Source: Epichloe hybrida
Lineage: Eukaryota; Ascomycota; Sordariomycetes; Hypocreales; Clavicipitaceae
NCBI GenBank assembly: GCA_019022495.1
Contig: JAFEKR010000019.1
Coordinates: 806,001-870,000 of the forward strand
DNA length: 64,000 nt
Reading direction: 5' to 3'
This document shows positions 34,901 to 45,489 of the stretch, in pieces. The position numbers were made by a program, and so were the translations under genes. The notes beneath the pieces are model-generated. The model searched no databases. It was given only the letters and a program-made list of their open reading frames with translations, and was not told the origin of the DNA. How positions within the stretch are numbered: the first letter of the stretch is position 1; every line of letters begins with the position of its first letter.

Positions 34901-37110
34901 TAAGTACCTAGCCATAAAGCCAAAGCTATCTAGCAGGTAAGTAATAGCGTTAGATAAGCTCTATCTATTTAATTTTAGGATTAAATATTATATAGGTAAG
35001 CTAAACCTTACTAATGCCCTATTAAGAAGAGCAGATTATATTAGTAAGGAGCATAGGGTAGAGGCTATGTCCTCATAGCTACCTAACTTCTTAGCTAAGT
35101 TTTTAGATACTAAGCAGCAAGGGCGCTATATATACAATAGTATAGTTATAGGCCCTAAGGTTATATTACTTAGTGTAGTTAATAGTTTATTACAAGAACG
35201 CTATGAGGGCTATTTAAGCCTCTAGGGTTTTAAGAAAATATAACTTTATTATATTATTAAGAAACCTAATAGTCTTATAAAGCCTATAAGTAGTACGCTA
35301 ACTAGGTCCGCTTATTATAAGTAGTAAGGTTACACCTTATTTATATTTTCTAATGTTTCTATAAGTCTAGCGAGCCTATAGGTTAGGAGTCTAGCTAGGT
35401 TAGTAGTTAGTAAGTAGCGTGGGTGCCCTCTTAAAACGCTACTTAGCTATAATTTATCTATAAGTCTAAAAGCACACTATAAGCTAGCTACTTATAGCGG
35501 TATTATAGCAAGAATATAGGTAGTCTAGTAAACCTCTTCTAAGTTTACATGTAATACTTATCCTATATATATAGAATTAGAGACTCTAATTTAAGTTATG
35601 TTATTTTAAGTATAGCAAGGTAATAACTTTGCTATAGGTTAGAGAAAGCTACTTAAGAGCAGTAACCTAGAAGTGTTGTAAATATAGTCTGTCAGGCCCT
35701 CTAAGCTATTAATATTTAAGAATAGAGTTTTTGTTCTAGTTAGTATAAGAAAGGAAGTTATACTACTTACTTATAATAACCTAGTAGCAGGCCACTAGGG
35801 AGTTAGTAGGACCCTCCGTTAGATTATAAGTTAGTATTACTAGCTAACAATAAAGAAAGACACTAAGTTATATATACGAACTTGCGTAAGCTACTAGACT
35901 TTAAAGCTAAGGTACTATAAACCTTATGGTAAGCTAGCTACGCTACTAGTGCCTGATTAGCCTTTTTAAGAATTATTAATAGACTTTATTATAGGGCTAC
36001 TACCTATAAAAGATATAAACTAGACCTATAATGCAATCTTAGTTATTGTGGACTGTTTTACAAAATATAGTATTTATATCCCTGTTTTAATACGTATAAC
36101 TAGTAATAGGTTAGCTACTATATTCTTAGAATATGTTTTTAGGGATTATAGTGCTCTAGAGGGCATTATAATAGACTATAGTTTAACCTTTACTAGCGGG
36201 TTTTAGATAACCTTCTGCTATCTTATTATAACTAAGTAGCGACTAAGCACCGTGTTTTACCCGCAGATAAATAGTTAGATAGAATATCTAAACTAAGTTT
36301 TAGAGTACTATTTAAGAGCCTTTACTTGCTTTAACTAAACTAATTAGGCTAATAACCTTTTAATAGTATAGTTTGCGTATAATACGAGCGCCTATTTAAC
36401 TTATAGCTACACCCTAGCTAAGGCGCTACGAGGCTACAACCCTAGGGGACTATAGTAAGTAGTTATAAATATTCCTATGGTGAATAACTAGGTAGAAACT
36501 TGTGCTATTATGCTAAAAGACAGACACGTAGTAATTAAGTAGCTTCTAAGTGACTTATAGGCCTAGTACGTAAAATACTATAGTAAGAAGCAGACCCTAG
36601 TGAAGTTTAGCGTAAGCAACTATGTTTTATTATTTATAAAGAATATTAACTTATAGTAACCTAGTAGGAAGCTAAGTATAAAGTACTTAGGCCCTTATAA
36701 AATTAAAAAGGTAATTAGTACTTACGGACTTATATACTAATTAAAGCTGTTACCTAGAACGCATCTATATAATGTTTTTAACGTTACTAACCTTAAACCG
36801 TTTGTAGGGGACCTGTCTAGCGTAGAAGATATGTCCTTACTATAAGATAATATTACGGATAATAAGCAGGAGTTTAAAGTTAAAAGAATTATATCGCATT
36901 ATTATAATAGTAGACGTTAGAAATACCTAGTTAAATAGAAGGGCTATAATGCTTTAGAAAATTCTTAGGTAAAGAAAAGAGATTTTGTTATAATAGATAT
37001 TATTAAGGATTACAAGCAGCAACTAAGCAGCTAGTTTGTAGATATAGAGGTGTATTTAATAGATTTTAGATAGCAGTAGCAATATATAAAAAAAAATCTA
37101 GATAATTTCT
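31940..37110 (+). pseudogene. Gypsy G2 gag-pol polyprotein remnant
   Basis: Gag is readable from about 31960 (LREPIITP, FLPNTKF region), with a zinc knuckle near 32785 (FKCYKYNSPKYSLN, later Cys and His positions altered). Protease-like ALFNISVKYL lies near 33035 (DTGASAK type, damaged). RT block [15 protein letters not shown] is at about 33907-33950 and the catalytic YLND (for Y-x-D-D) near 34230. RNase H lies around 34650-34900, the integrase zinc region about 35770-35900, the integrase core 35940-36350, and a chromodomain-like YLVKQKGYNALENS near 36925. The domain order is that of a chromovirus. It contains many RIP stops and catalytic Asp-to-Asn changes, so it is inactive. Confidence 0.85.
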
Positions 37111-38864
37111 TAGATAACCTAACTCACAGCTACTTCGCACTAATTACTCTATTAATATATCACCTGCTAGGCCCTTAGTAATCTTACTAGTAATAATAGG
37201 GGCAGAGGATTTATTCTTATTATTGGAAGAATCCCCCTCTTTATACATATATGTATGAAGCTCGCTAGGGAGGTCTAGCAGCCTAACACAAGTAGGAAGC
37301 GCGGACGCATTAGTAGTAAGCTACTAGCGAGTTAGTAAAGCTATAAGCTAGAGCGTGGAAACGACATAGTAACTTGTTTGTTAGCGTTAGCCTTGCGTGT
37401 AACTTCCGCTGTGAGTCGCGCTTGCCTTGCCTGCTTATGCTTATTAGTATTTTTAGTAGTTAGGAGCGTATTATAAAGTTTGTATTTTACATGTATTAGA
37501 TACTAGTAGTATATTAGTAGTAACTAAGTTATAGAAATAAGAGATATATATATTATTAAGAAAGTATGGATTATTATTAGGATTACTATAAGCATTAATA
37601 TGCTTAAAGAGTATATAGTATAACTAGGTAAACTAAGTAGTACACTAGTAGCGTGTTAGTATATATATTAGTAGTAGGAAAAGGAGGATAAACCCTAGCG
37701 TAGTCCTTGTTATTATGTATATAATAGGCGTATTTTATTAAGTTATTTATGTAAGTTAGGAGTAATATATAGTAAGATAGTAGTAAAGTTATACTTAGAG
37801 AATTAGTATATTAGGTTAGGATAGATTTACCCTTAATAATATATTATAGCTCTATACTATTACTATCTTTAGGTATAATAGCTTATATTATAACCTACTA
37901 CGCATAGTGAATATAAGGAATTTTTATTTTACTAGCACTACTAGCTATAAGTTAGTAGGGTAAGCGCTAGGGGGACCTAGATATTATACTTATATAGAAA
38001 TTTTAGAAGCTAAATATTTCTTACTAGGAGACTTTAAAGGGGATATTATAGGAGTCTTTAAAATAGAAGGAGGTAGTAGTAGTAGAGTAGTTACTTATAT
38101 TAAAGATATTATTAACTACTAGTAAGTTAGTAATAACACGCTATAAGAAACTTATAGGTAAAAGGTAAGCTACTAATGTTTTAGTATTTAAGAGGATTTA
38201 GATATTTTAGATAAGGATAGATATAGATAATAAAGTGATGCTATAGGATATTAGTAACTACTATAAGGGGAGCTATAAAGCTACTAGCTTATAGGTAAAG
38301 GTAACTTATAATACTAAGGGAGAATATAGAGGGAAGAAAAGTATGTAAAAGCAAGGGGAAGTAAGCCTCTTTTATATTAGCCCTAGACCCCTAAGTAATT
38401 TACGCGCTATGTGTAGCTAATCTAGGAATTATAATATTTATAGTTATAGCTACTACTAGTAAATACGCACACTAGCTACGAACTCCTAGTGAGATTAATA
38501 TAATATCCCTAATATTAGATAAGAAGTTATTTGTTTTAAATAGCACGTGTTACCTTAACTATTTAACCTAATTACAAAACTTAATATAGGTAGTTTACTT
38601 ACTTAGCGCTAATAACTTATTAGATAAAGGCATGTATATTAGAGGTAATAAAGTAGCAAGTATGTAGCTATTTATAATCTGAATATTATAAGGAAGATTA
38701 CCTAGGTCCTAATAATATTTACCTTATTATTTAAAGCAAACATAATACCACGCACTAATAGTATAGCTAGTAATATAGACATTACTATAGGTTATGCGTA
38801 GTAAACACACACTAGCTAAGTAGCTCTTTATAATTAAGGACAATTATATATTAGGGGGGCAGTA
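37111..38864 (+). other. Gypsy G2 region between pol and 3' LTR with possible third ORF remnant
   Basis: 1.75 kb separate the chromodomain from the 3' LTR. A sense frame from about 37915 to 38400 reads through TAG/TAA codons that could be former CAG/CAA; it is rich in Lys, Gln and Ser, and another frame continues to about 38690. No domain was recognised. The same region exists in G1, so it belongs to the family rather than being a later insertion. The purine tract AGGGGGGCA at 38853-38861 ends it. Confidence 0.5.
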
Positions 38865-39544
38865 TATTAGAAGCATAGAGGCTAGGGAGTCGCGGATAGG
38901 ATAGTTATATAACGGAGCCCTTAGGTAAGCCTTAGCCTACGCGGATGACTAAGTAGCTACTAGATAGCTATATGTATATAGTAAGGTATTTAGATAAGGA
39001 CTGCCTATAAGAGATATAGAAGGTTAGAGTTTAAGACCTTTATGCACCCACCCCTAAGTAGTAGCTCTCTAGCTACGACCAGAGCTTTGCACTACACTAC
39101 ACTACATTGTGTAGTATTTGTAGTGTAGTGTAATATACTATACTACACTACATACTACACTACACTACACACTACACTACAAGGGAATTTTTTTACTACA
39201 CTACACTACATGTAGTATTTTGTAGTATTTGTAGTATTTGTAATTTTTAGTAATATAATTACTTATAATAGCTTATAATAGCTTATAATAGCTTATAGTT
39301 TATAAGCTACTATAAGCTATAATAAATTATATTAACTTATAATATTATTAGTGTTAAAGTTTAATTAAAATTAAATAGTAAATAAGTAACTAAAATTAAA
39401 TAGTAAATAAGTAACTAAAATATAAATATAAATAAGTATAAGGAAATTACTATAGAAAAAGCTATACTTTTTAATTACTTAGTATTTTAAGCTTTTTAAA
39501 TATATTAATAAAATAAAATACTTTTCTTTCTCATATTTTTTAAA

Positions 39545-39808
39545 ATAATAATAATAGTAATAATAGTAATAATAGTAATAATAGTAATAATAGTAATAAT
39601 AGTAATAATAGTAATAATAGTAATAATAGTAATAATAGTAATAATAGTAATAATAGTAATAATAGTAATAATAGTAATAATAGTAATAATAGTAATAATA
39701 GTAATAATAGTAATAATAGTAATAATAGTAATAATAGTAGTAGTAGTAGTAATAGTAGTAATAGTAATAATAGTAGTAGTAGTAGTAATAGTAGTAATAG
39801 TAATAATA
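39545..39808. repeat. AATAATAGT microsatellite
   Basis: About 26 near-perfect 9-bp units followed by TAGTAG-variant units, inside the hAT element. There are no spacers, so it is not a CRISPR array. Confidence 0.9.
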
Positions 39809-39885
39809 AATTTAATATCTCTTTTTAAGAAATAATTCTATAACTAATTAAAAAAAAGTATAAACTCTAAGTAAAAGGCAACTAT

Positions 39886-40310
39886 AAGAACCCACTTTAG
39901 ACCCATTTTAGACCCACTTTTATTAATTCCTTCTTTTTCTAAGACTAGATTATAGAAAAAAGCATAAAAGTTATTAGGAAGTAGAGGTATAATTATAAGG
40001 ACCCACTTTAGACCCACTTTTATTAATACCTCCTTTTTCTAAGACTAGATTATAGAAAAAAGCATAAAAGTTATTAGGAAGTAAAGGGATAATTATAAGG
40101 ACCCACTTTAGACCCACTTTTATTAATACCTCCTTTTTCTAAGACTATATTATAGAAAAAGCATAAAGGTTATTAGTAAGTAAAGGTATAATTATAAGGA
40201 CTTACTTTAGACCCACTTTTATTAATATATCTTTTTCTTTAGACAAATTTATAGAAAAAGCATAGAAACTATTAGTAAATAAAAGGTATAGTTAATAAGG
40301 TTTACTTTTA
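39886..40310. repeat. About four tandem ~100-bp repeats in the hAT core
   Basis: Units start near 39888, 40000, 40100 and 40200. Each carries ACCCACTTTAGACCCACTTT, a TCTAAGAC...TTATAGAAAAA block and GTATAATTATAAGG. The first three are closely alike and the fourth is more divergent. Confidence 0.8.
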
Positions 40311-41193
40311 AACCTACTTTTTAGTATAATATATAGCTAAGTAAGTAAGCTAAAAATAGTATATATTCTTTAGCTTACTTTTAAAGCTTTTTTTTCTAAT
40401 TTTAGTAATAAAGGAAAATATATTATATTTCTTTTTAATATTATAAGAATAATATTCTAGCTACTTTTTAAAGTTTTTTAAGGGTTTTTACATTTCTTTT
40501 AACTTAAAAAACCTAAAAAATTAATATAATTATTTATAATTATAATAAAAGGAAATATATAGCTAAAAACCTTCTATAATATAAAGTAAAAAATTTTATT
40601 TATTATAAATAGCTTATCTTTATAAATATATTATTATTAGATTTATTATCCTATTTATATATAATAGTAAATAATTTCTTTAGGGTAAATCTTAGATTTA
40701 AAGGAAAAAAAGTATATTAAAATGAATATTAAATCTAATTAGAAATCTAGAAAGATAAAATAACCTTTAGAATTTAGGAAATATATAGAGTCATATAGTC
40801 ATACTAAAAATACCATACTTAGCTACCCTATTCCTATTATAAGCTTAATAGTTTAAATAAGTCTAAACTTTAAAGATTTATAACTAAATAACTAAATTCT
40901 AATAAAAAAGAAAGCTAATATTAAGTTAATAAAGAAAAATCTAAAGAATATTATAAGATATTAATATGCCCCACCTTTATTTTTAGCCTTATACTACATG
41001 TAGTATTTGTAGTGTAGTGTAGTATTTACTACACTACACTACATACTACACTACACTACAATTCACTACACTACATACTACAAGGAAAGTCAAAATACTA
41101 CATTTACTACACTACATGTAAAGCTCTGGCTACGACTAAGAACCTCAGCCTTCACTCCGTTTATATCTCCCCGAACACAGTCGTGACACTAGG

Positions 41194-41800
41194 TAGCTAC
41201 TAGCATACACTACCTTTATTTTATTGTCCTAGAAGGTTCTTAGGTCTAGCTAGAATAGCATATTTAAATCCTATAGATATGCCTATAAATTCTTATAAGT
41301 GTCTCCCTTATATATAAGCACCTTATACTATGTTTTAATAAAGCTTTATAAGTATATGCTTATTATAAACTTACTGTTAGGTAGGAAACCTAGGAATATA
41401 GGATTTATTAGTGTGTTTATCTAAGGGGTAATTATAGGTCTTTTACCTAATCTAGCTAATTATAGGTTCGCTTCTATTTCTTTAAGCTACACTTCTATTT
41501 CTAAGATCTCTTATCTTAAGTAAGTATTACGTAGCTAGGCTTATGTGACCTTATATTACCTCTATAGCTAGTCTAGATTATTATTATTTCTAGATCTAGG
41601 GTTACTATATTAGTTAGGTAGTATTTGCTATGCCCTATTATATTCTATAGTTAGAGTATTTAGGTTACTACTTAGGTATTATAGGTTTAGGGCTTCCTTG
41701 CTAGGTAATATAAGTGTGTTCTAAGTAAATATTCTATAGCTTCTTTATATTTAAATCTAGCTAATGGTTTATTTTTCTAAAAGGGTTTAAGAGTTTAACT
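41194..41800 (-). pseudogene. Gypsy G1 gag N-terminal part and leader
   Basis: Reverse complement of G2 31672-32280 (for example 41270-41340 mirrors 32140-32220). It continues on the other side of G2 at 31404. RIP-type stops are present. Confidence 0.78.
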
Positions 41801-42067
41801 TATTATAACTATAGTAAGAGAGATATAAATAAAGTAAAAGCTAAGACTCTTAATTATAGCTAGAGAGCTACTACTTAGGGGTAGGTATATAAAGGTCTTA
41901 AACTCTAACCTCCTATAACTCTTATAGGCAGTCCTTATCTAAATACCCTACTACGTGCATGTGGCTACCTAGTAGCTACTTAGTTATCTATGCGATCTAG
42001 GGCTTATCTAAGGGCTCCATCATGTAACCGTCCTGTCCGTGACTCCCTGGCCTCCGTGCCCCTGACA
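41801..42067 (-). repeat. Gypsy G1 5' LTR
   Basis: 267 bp, ending on the plus strand CCTCCGTGCCCCTGACA, followed by TSD ATTAT. Its right-hand 120 bases are much less mutated than its left-hand part. Confidence 0.92.
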
Positions 42068-42957
42068 ATTATGTAATGCTTAGGTGTGCTATTAATGGTA
42101 GCTTCTCCACATTATCATTATCTTCGGCTTCCGTGCAGGCTAAAAGATGTGATTCCCAATTCTAACCCGAGCCTTCATCGGGCTCGTCATTGTCCTGCCC
42201 TTCATAGGAGGCAAGGAATGCCTGGAATCTGTGCTGTTAATAGTAGCTCCTCCACATCATCATCGTCTTTGGCTTCCGTGCAGGCTGAAAGATGTGATTC
42301 CTAATTCTAACCCAAGCCTTTATTAGGCTTATTATTATCCTACCCTTTATAGGAGGCAAGGAATACCTAGAATCTTTTCTCTAAAGGGGGTGTATAATAT
42401 GTTTTACTAGCCTACTATTAGTCCTTTTCCTTTTAATATTCTTTAGTAAAGTAATTAGAGAACTAGCAGCCACTCTTACTATATATAAAGCAGTGCTTAG
42501 TGCTTAGCCTAGGGCTCTATCTATAATAGCTTTCTTTGCTATAGGGGGATAATTACTATCTATACTAATAATTAGTAAACATAGCCTCTAGAGGGTCTCC
42601 TTATTAGTACTAAAGGTATTAGAAGGACCTCTTATTTAATTTTATAATAGTAATTACCTTACGGAGGTCTTTAGTAAGACTTTTAAAGCCTAGGGAGTGT
42701 ATATATTCCACTATCTAACATTTAGGCACACTAGCTATAGCATTTAAGGCTTGCTTATAAAGCTTAGTATTTACTATTTTAGCAGGGTATAGTCCTCTAT
42801 AGATTTTCTTAAGGGTTAATAATATAATCTTAAGGTAATTAAGCTTACTTTTATTAGGGTTTTTCTTAATTATATTCTTTAATATTATGCTACTCTATTA
42901 GTAGTAATAGAATTACTAGTTACTTTCTATCTTAAAGCGTTAATAAATATAGGTAAT
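42068..42957 (-). pseudogene. Copia D gag C-terminus with zinc knuckle and gag-protease linker
   Basis: On the minus strand from 42957 down: gag sequence (SLGFKSLTKDLRKVI, ~42680-42720), a zinc-knuckle remnant HCFIYSKSGC near 42490, then an acidic linker with LASYEGQDNDEPDEGS in the 145-bp repeats. The frame leads to the protease at 19180 on the other side of G1. An acidic linker after the knuckle is usual in this fungal copia lineage. RIP stops occur in the right half; the repeats are well preserved. Confidence 0.7.
42086..42375. repeat. 145-bp tandem duplication within copia D
   Basis: Units 42086-42230 and 42231-42375 share GGCTTCCGTGCAGGCT, GATGTGATTCC and ATAGGAGGCAAGGAAT. They differ mainly by transitions: the right end of the second unit is more RIP-altered (CGAGCC to CAAGCC, TCGGGCTCG to TTAGGCTTA). 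The region is conspicuously GC-rich for the nest. Because 145 is not a multiple of 3, the second unit is in another phase unless a base has been lost. Confidence 0.85.
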
Positions 42958-42962
42958 TATCT

Positions 42963-43271
42963 TGTTGGAACAAAGGTGATATCAATCGCGCGTCGCAGCC
43001 GCAATTACCTAGCAGAAGCTCAGGCCGCGCGCGGACCCCACACGTAACCCATAACCCGGCACGTTAATTAGCTAGGAAATGTGGGGACATAAACGCGTAA
43101 CCCCTTTTCCCTTTATATATTATAACTTCTAGCTTTTTACCTCTCTTTTCCTATAACTTAATCTATTATAATAATAGATAACGTAGCCTAGAATAAATAA
43201 TCAATAACAATACTATTCTTTAGGCTCACAACTGTATTACACATTAAATTCAATACCCTGTAAATCTAACA
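42963..43271 (+). repeat. Copia A2 5' LTR
   Basis: 309 bp, TGTTGGAACAAAGGTG to ATCTAACA. It retains more CG than the A1 LTRs near its start (ATCGCGCGTCGCAGCC). Confidence 0.92.
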
Positions 43272-44952
43272 CTAATTAGTGATTACCTTCATAGATAACT
43301 ACGTAGTCTTTAAACACCGCAGATTAGCAAGGTTAATTAGAAGAGGCAGCTTATCTAACAACAACTCGCCCTATGAAATAGGAGGGCCACGTTAATAATA
43401 AGTTATGCTAACAGAAAGGTATAATATAGCTCTCTTCTTACTTTAGTATTAATATCTATATCTATATAGACTCCGAAATAACAAAGAAAGGTTTAACACT
43501 AGTAGCTAAGCTATCCCCTTATCTTTCTTTATTATGCGTTCTATCACGTATTTAAAGTCAACCGCCTCGCCTCATAATCCTTCACATCCAAAACACGTTA
43601 TATAATCATAGTTATACCCCTTTTCTTCTTACATTAAGATCTGCCTCCCTTAATCAATTATAATATCAGATGCACCTAGACTATCTAGGACCTCTAGTTA
43701 ATTTAGAGTTCCTAGCAAGACTAATAGCTATAATAATGCTATAGAAGGTGTTAAAACAGGAGATAACAATAAATACCTTAACAAAGGAAAAACCCCTATT
43801 TATACTAACCTATACCCCTATATCTCTATAAGGCTTTAATAATATATTATAGAAGAACTACTCTAATAAATAGGAAGTTCTAAATATAAAGAGATAAAAA
43901 CACCTAAGGAAATTAGTCTTTATATCCTTATAAAGACTAAATAATATAAGAAGTAAGGGTTATTTAGAAGAACACTATTCTCCGAATTTAGCAATAACTT
44001 CTATAGATAGTTAAGGGATAAGTTCGCGGAAGGAAGAGACCTTTTATAGAATAGACTTTAAGACTATCTTCTTTATAACAGAGTGTATATAACCGTTAGA
44101 AGAGGCACTAAGATAGTAAATAACCTTAAAGAGGCAGTAAACTAAGAAGAATTTAGATTTTAGACTCTTAAAGAAATTAAAGAGGCTAGGAAGAAGTACA
44201 TAGGCTTCTAAAAGAACCTACAGAACAAAGAGTTTTTCTATAATTTACTAGACAATAGTAATATTAGAACTAGGCAACCTACCCTATCACCCTATTTGTT
44301 AGTACAATTACTATTAAAAGGATTAATAAGCTAGACTCCCCTAGGAAGACTAAGTTAATCCCCTCTAGGAAGGTCTAGCTAATCTCCCCTAGGAAGGTTA
44401 ATTAACCTAGAGTTAAGACTGCCTAAGGATACTATTCGCAAGCATCTACAAGTAACTCCCCTACCTATACCTTTACTAGAGGCAAGTTAGTAGTATTACC
44501 CTAGTAACACTACTAATAATACCCCTAAGCAGGAGAGTTACTAATAGAGGCAACCTATACTATCTAGGGCTAGTAGTGCCCCTATTAGCATAGCTTAAAG
44601 AGCTATAATTCCTCCTTCCTAATATAAGGAAAAGGAGAATTAGAGGGAATAATAAGCCCTAAGGGTGCTACCTATAAAGCTACCCTCTTACTTCCTAAAG
44701 ACCCTACCACCCCTTCTATGAATACAAAGGGAAACACCTAGAGGACCCCTATAGACCTAGAGACCTTTACTAAAGTAGATTATTAACCTATCTAAGGTAT
44801 ACCCTAAAGAGCAACTCTATAGCGCTAATAACTATAATATCCTTAAATTAAAGCTTTAAATATTCTATAGGAAGTGCGAGTTGCTTAATATCTAGCCTAA
44901 ACAAGCTAGTTATGCTTATAGGGTTATACTTAAAGGCAAAGCACTATAATAC
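43272..44952 (+). pseudogene. Copia A2 leader and gag N-terminal part
   Basis: Collinear with A1 3772-5465. The gag start equivalent lies near 43733. It breaks at TSD AATAC (44948-44952) where the composite begins and resumes at 51038. Stops are RIP-type. Confidence 0.78.
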
Positions 44953-45277
44953 TGTTAAAAATATATAAGGCTTTGTAATCCTAGGTTTAGTTGGATCGGT
45001 CCACTCTTTTGATTTCAATAGGTTATAAGCCTGGTGGCGTAGTAGTTGTGGCTCACTATAGCGTACACGCCTACCACAGTAAAGCACTGCTCTGCGAGGC
45101 AAGGTTATAGGTTCAAACCCTACTGAAAAAAAAAATAACTAAAGAAATTTAATTACTAGTATAAGCCTAACCTCCAATAGGGCACCTGGATGTACAATTC
45201 TAGGGGGAGTGTTAAAAATATATAAGGCTTTGTAATCCTAGGTTCAGTTGGATTGGTCCACTCTTTTGATTTCAATA
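44953..45277 (+). mobile_element. TRIM-alpha2
   Basis: 325 bp, with 68-bp LTRs 44953-45020 and 45210-45277. A box TGGCGTAGTAG (45035-45045) and B box GGTTCAAACCC (45110-45120) carry RIP-type changes; an A tract follows at about 45125. It lacks two short segments of the TRIM-alpha1 core and the extra 13 bp of its LTRs. The right LTR abuts GGTTATGAGCCC at 45278. Confidence 0.85.
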
Positions 45278-45334
45278 GGTTATGAGCCCGGCTCTATCAC
45301 TATAGATTCCTTTTAGGTCATTTTGTGTGCGAAT

Positions 45335-45489
45335 ACAGAAGACTTCCCTTCTATAAAAAAGGAAGGACCTGCAAGAAAGAAGCTTTTCCCTTCTATAAAA
45401 AGGAATTAATTGTGGCTACAGAAGACTTCCCTTCTATAAAAAAGGAAGGATCCGCGAGATAGAAGCTTTTCCCTTCTATAAAAAGGAAA
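45335..45489 (+). repeat. Two tandem hairpin-forming leader repeats of copia B2
   Basis: Units start at 45335 and 45418, the same family as the three in B1 at 21739-21977, again located just before the gag ATG. Confidence 0.85.

Larger units (their letters stand above)
39080..41128. mobile_element. Non-autonomous hAT-like DNA transposon, 2049 bp
   Basis: The ends are inverted: left CAGAGCTTTGCACTACAC, right reverse complement CAGAGCTTTACATGTAGTG. An 8-bp TSD GCTACGAC flanks it (39072-39079 and 41129-41136). Eight-bp TSDs and CAG-starting termini are typical of the hAT superfamily. Both subterminal regions carry dense repeats of ACTACACTACA and its complement (39090-39240 and 40990-41115), as in hAT elements whose transposase binds subterminal motifs. 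There is no transposase ORF; the core is extremely AT-rich with a microsatellite and a minisatellite. Confidence 0.85.
31405..41188 (+). mobile_element. Gypsy G2: full-length Ty3/gypsy chromovirus carrying a hAT insertion
   Basis: 5' LTR 31405-31671 and 3' LTR 38865-41188 (267 bp once the 2049-bp hAT and its 8-bp duplication are removed), with TSD CTAGG (31400-31404 and 41189-41193). It is inserted in the gag of G1 in the opposite orientation, producing a large inverted repeat pair. Without the hAT it is about 7.7 kb. The 5' LTR is relatively GC-rich at its start while the body is RIP-degraded. Confidence 0.93.
38865..41188 (+). repeat. Gypsy G2 3' LTR, interrupted
   Basis: The LTR halves 38865-39079 and 41129-41188 flank the hAT element; minus the insertion and one TSD copy the length is 267 bp, identical to the other three gypsy LTRs. 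The right end keeps the unmutated terminus CAGTCGTGACA. Confidence 0.9.
19181..42067 (-). mobile_element. Gypsy G1: minus-strand Ty3/gypsy chromovirus split by B1 and G2
   Basis: Its 267-bp LTRs at 19181-19447 (3') and 41801-42067 (5') begin and end TGTCA/TGACA and are flanked by TSD ATTAT (19176-19180 and 42068-42072). After removal of B1 (20858-26968) and G2 (31405-41188) the rest is a minus-strand gypsy element: gag 41194-41800 continuing at 31404, pol down to about 27450, then a long 3' region to 19448. G1 interrupts copia D between gag and protease. Frames are heavily RIP-damaged. Confidence 0.92.

Noticed and set aside
26974..37110. Large inverted repeat of gypsy pol on opposite strands, as if one giant palindromic mobile element
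   Set aside because: It is fully explained by G2 (plus) inserted in G1 (minus); G2 has its own TSD CTAGG and G1 its own TSD ATTAT.
39545..39808. CRISPR-like array
   Set aside because: Units of 9 bp are contiguous without spacers; it is a microsatellite.
42086..42304. 72-codon plus-strand ORF with Ser-rich C-terminus
   Set aside because: It is antisense to the acidic linker of copia D; its Ser run comes from the reverse complement of Asp/Glu codons in the tandem duplication.
42376..42410. AAAGGGGGTGTATAATA as polypurine tract plus LTR start of another copia
   Set aside because: The minus-strand copia D gag frame runs straight through it, and no LTR or TSD is associated.
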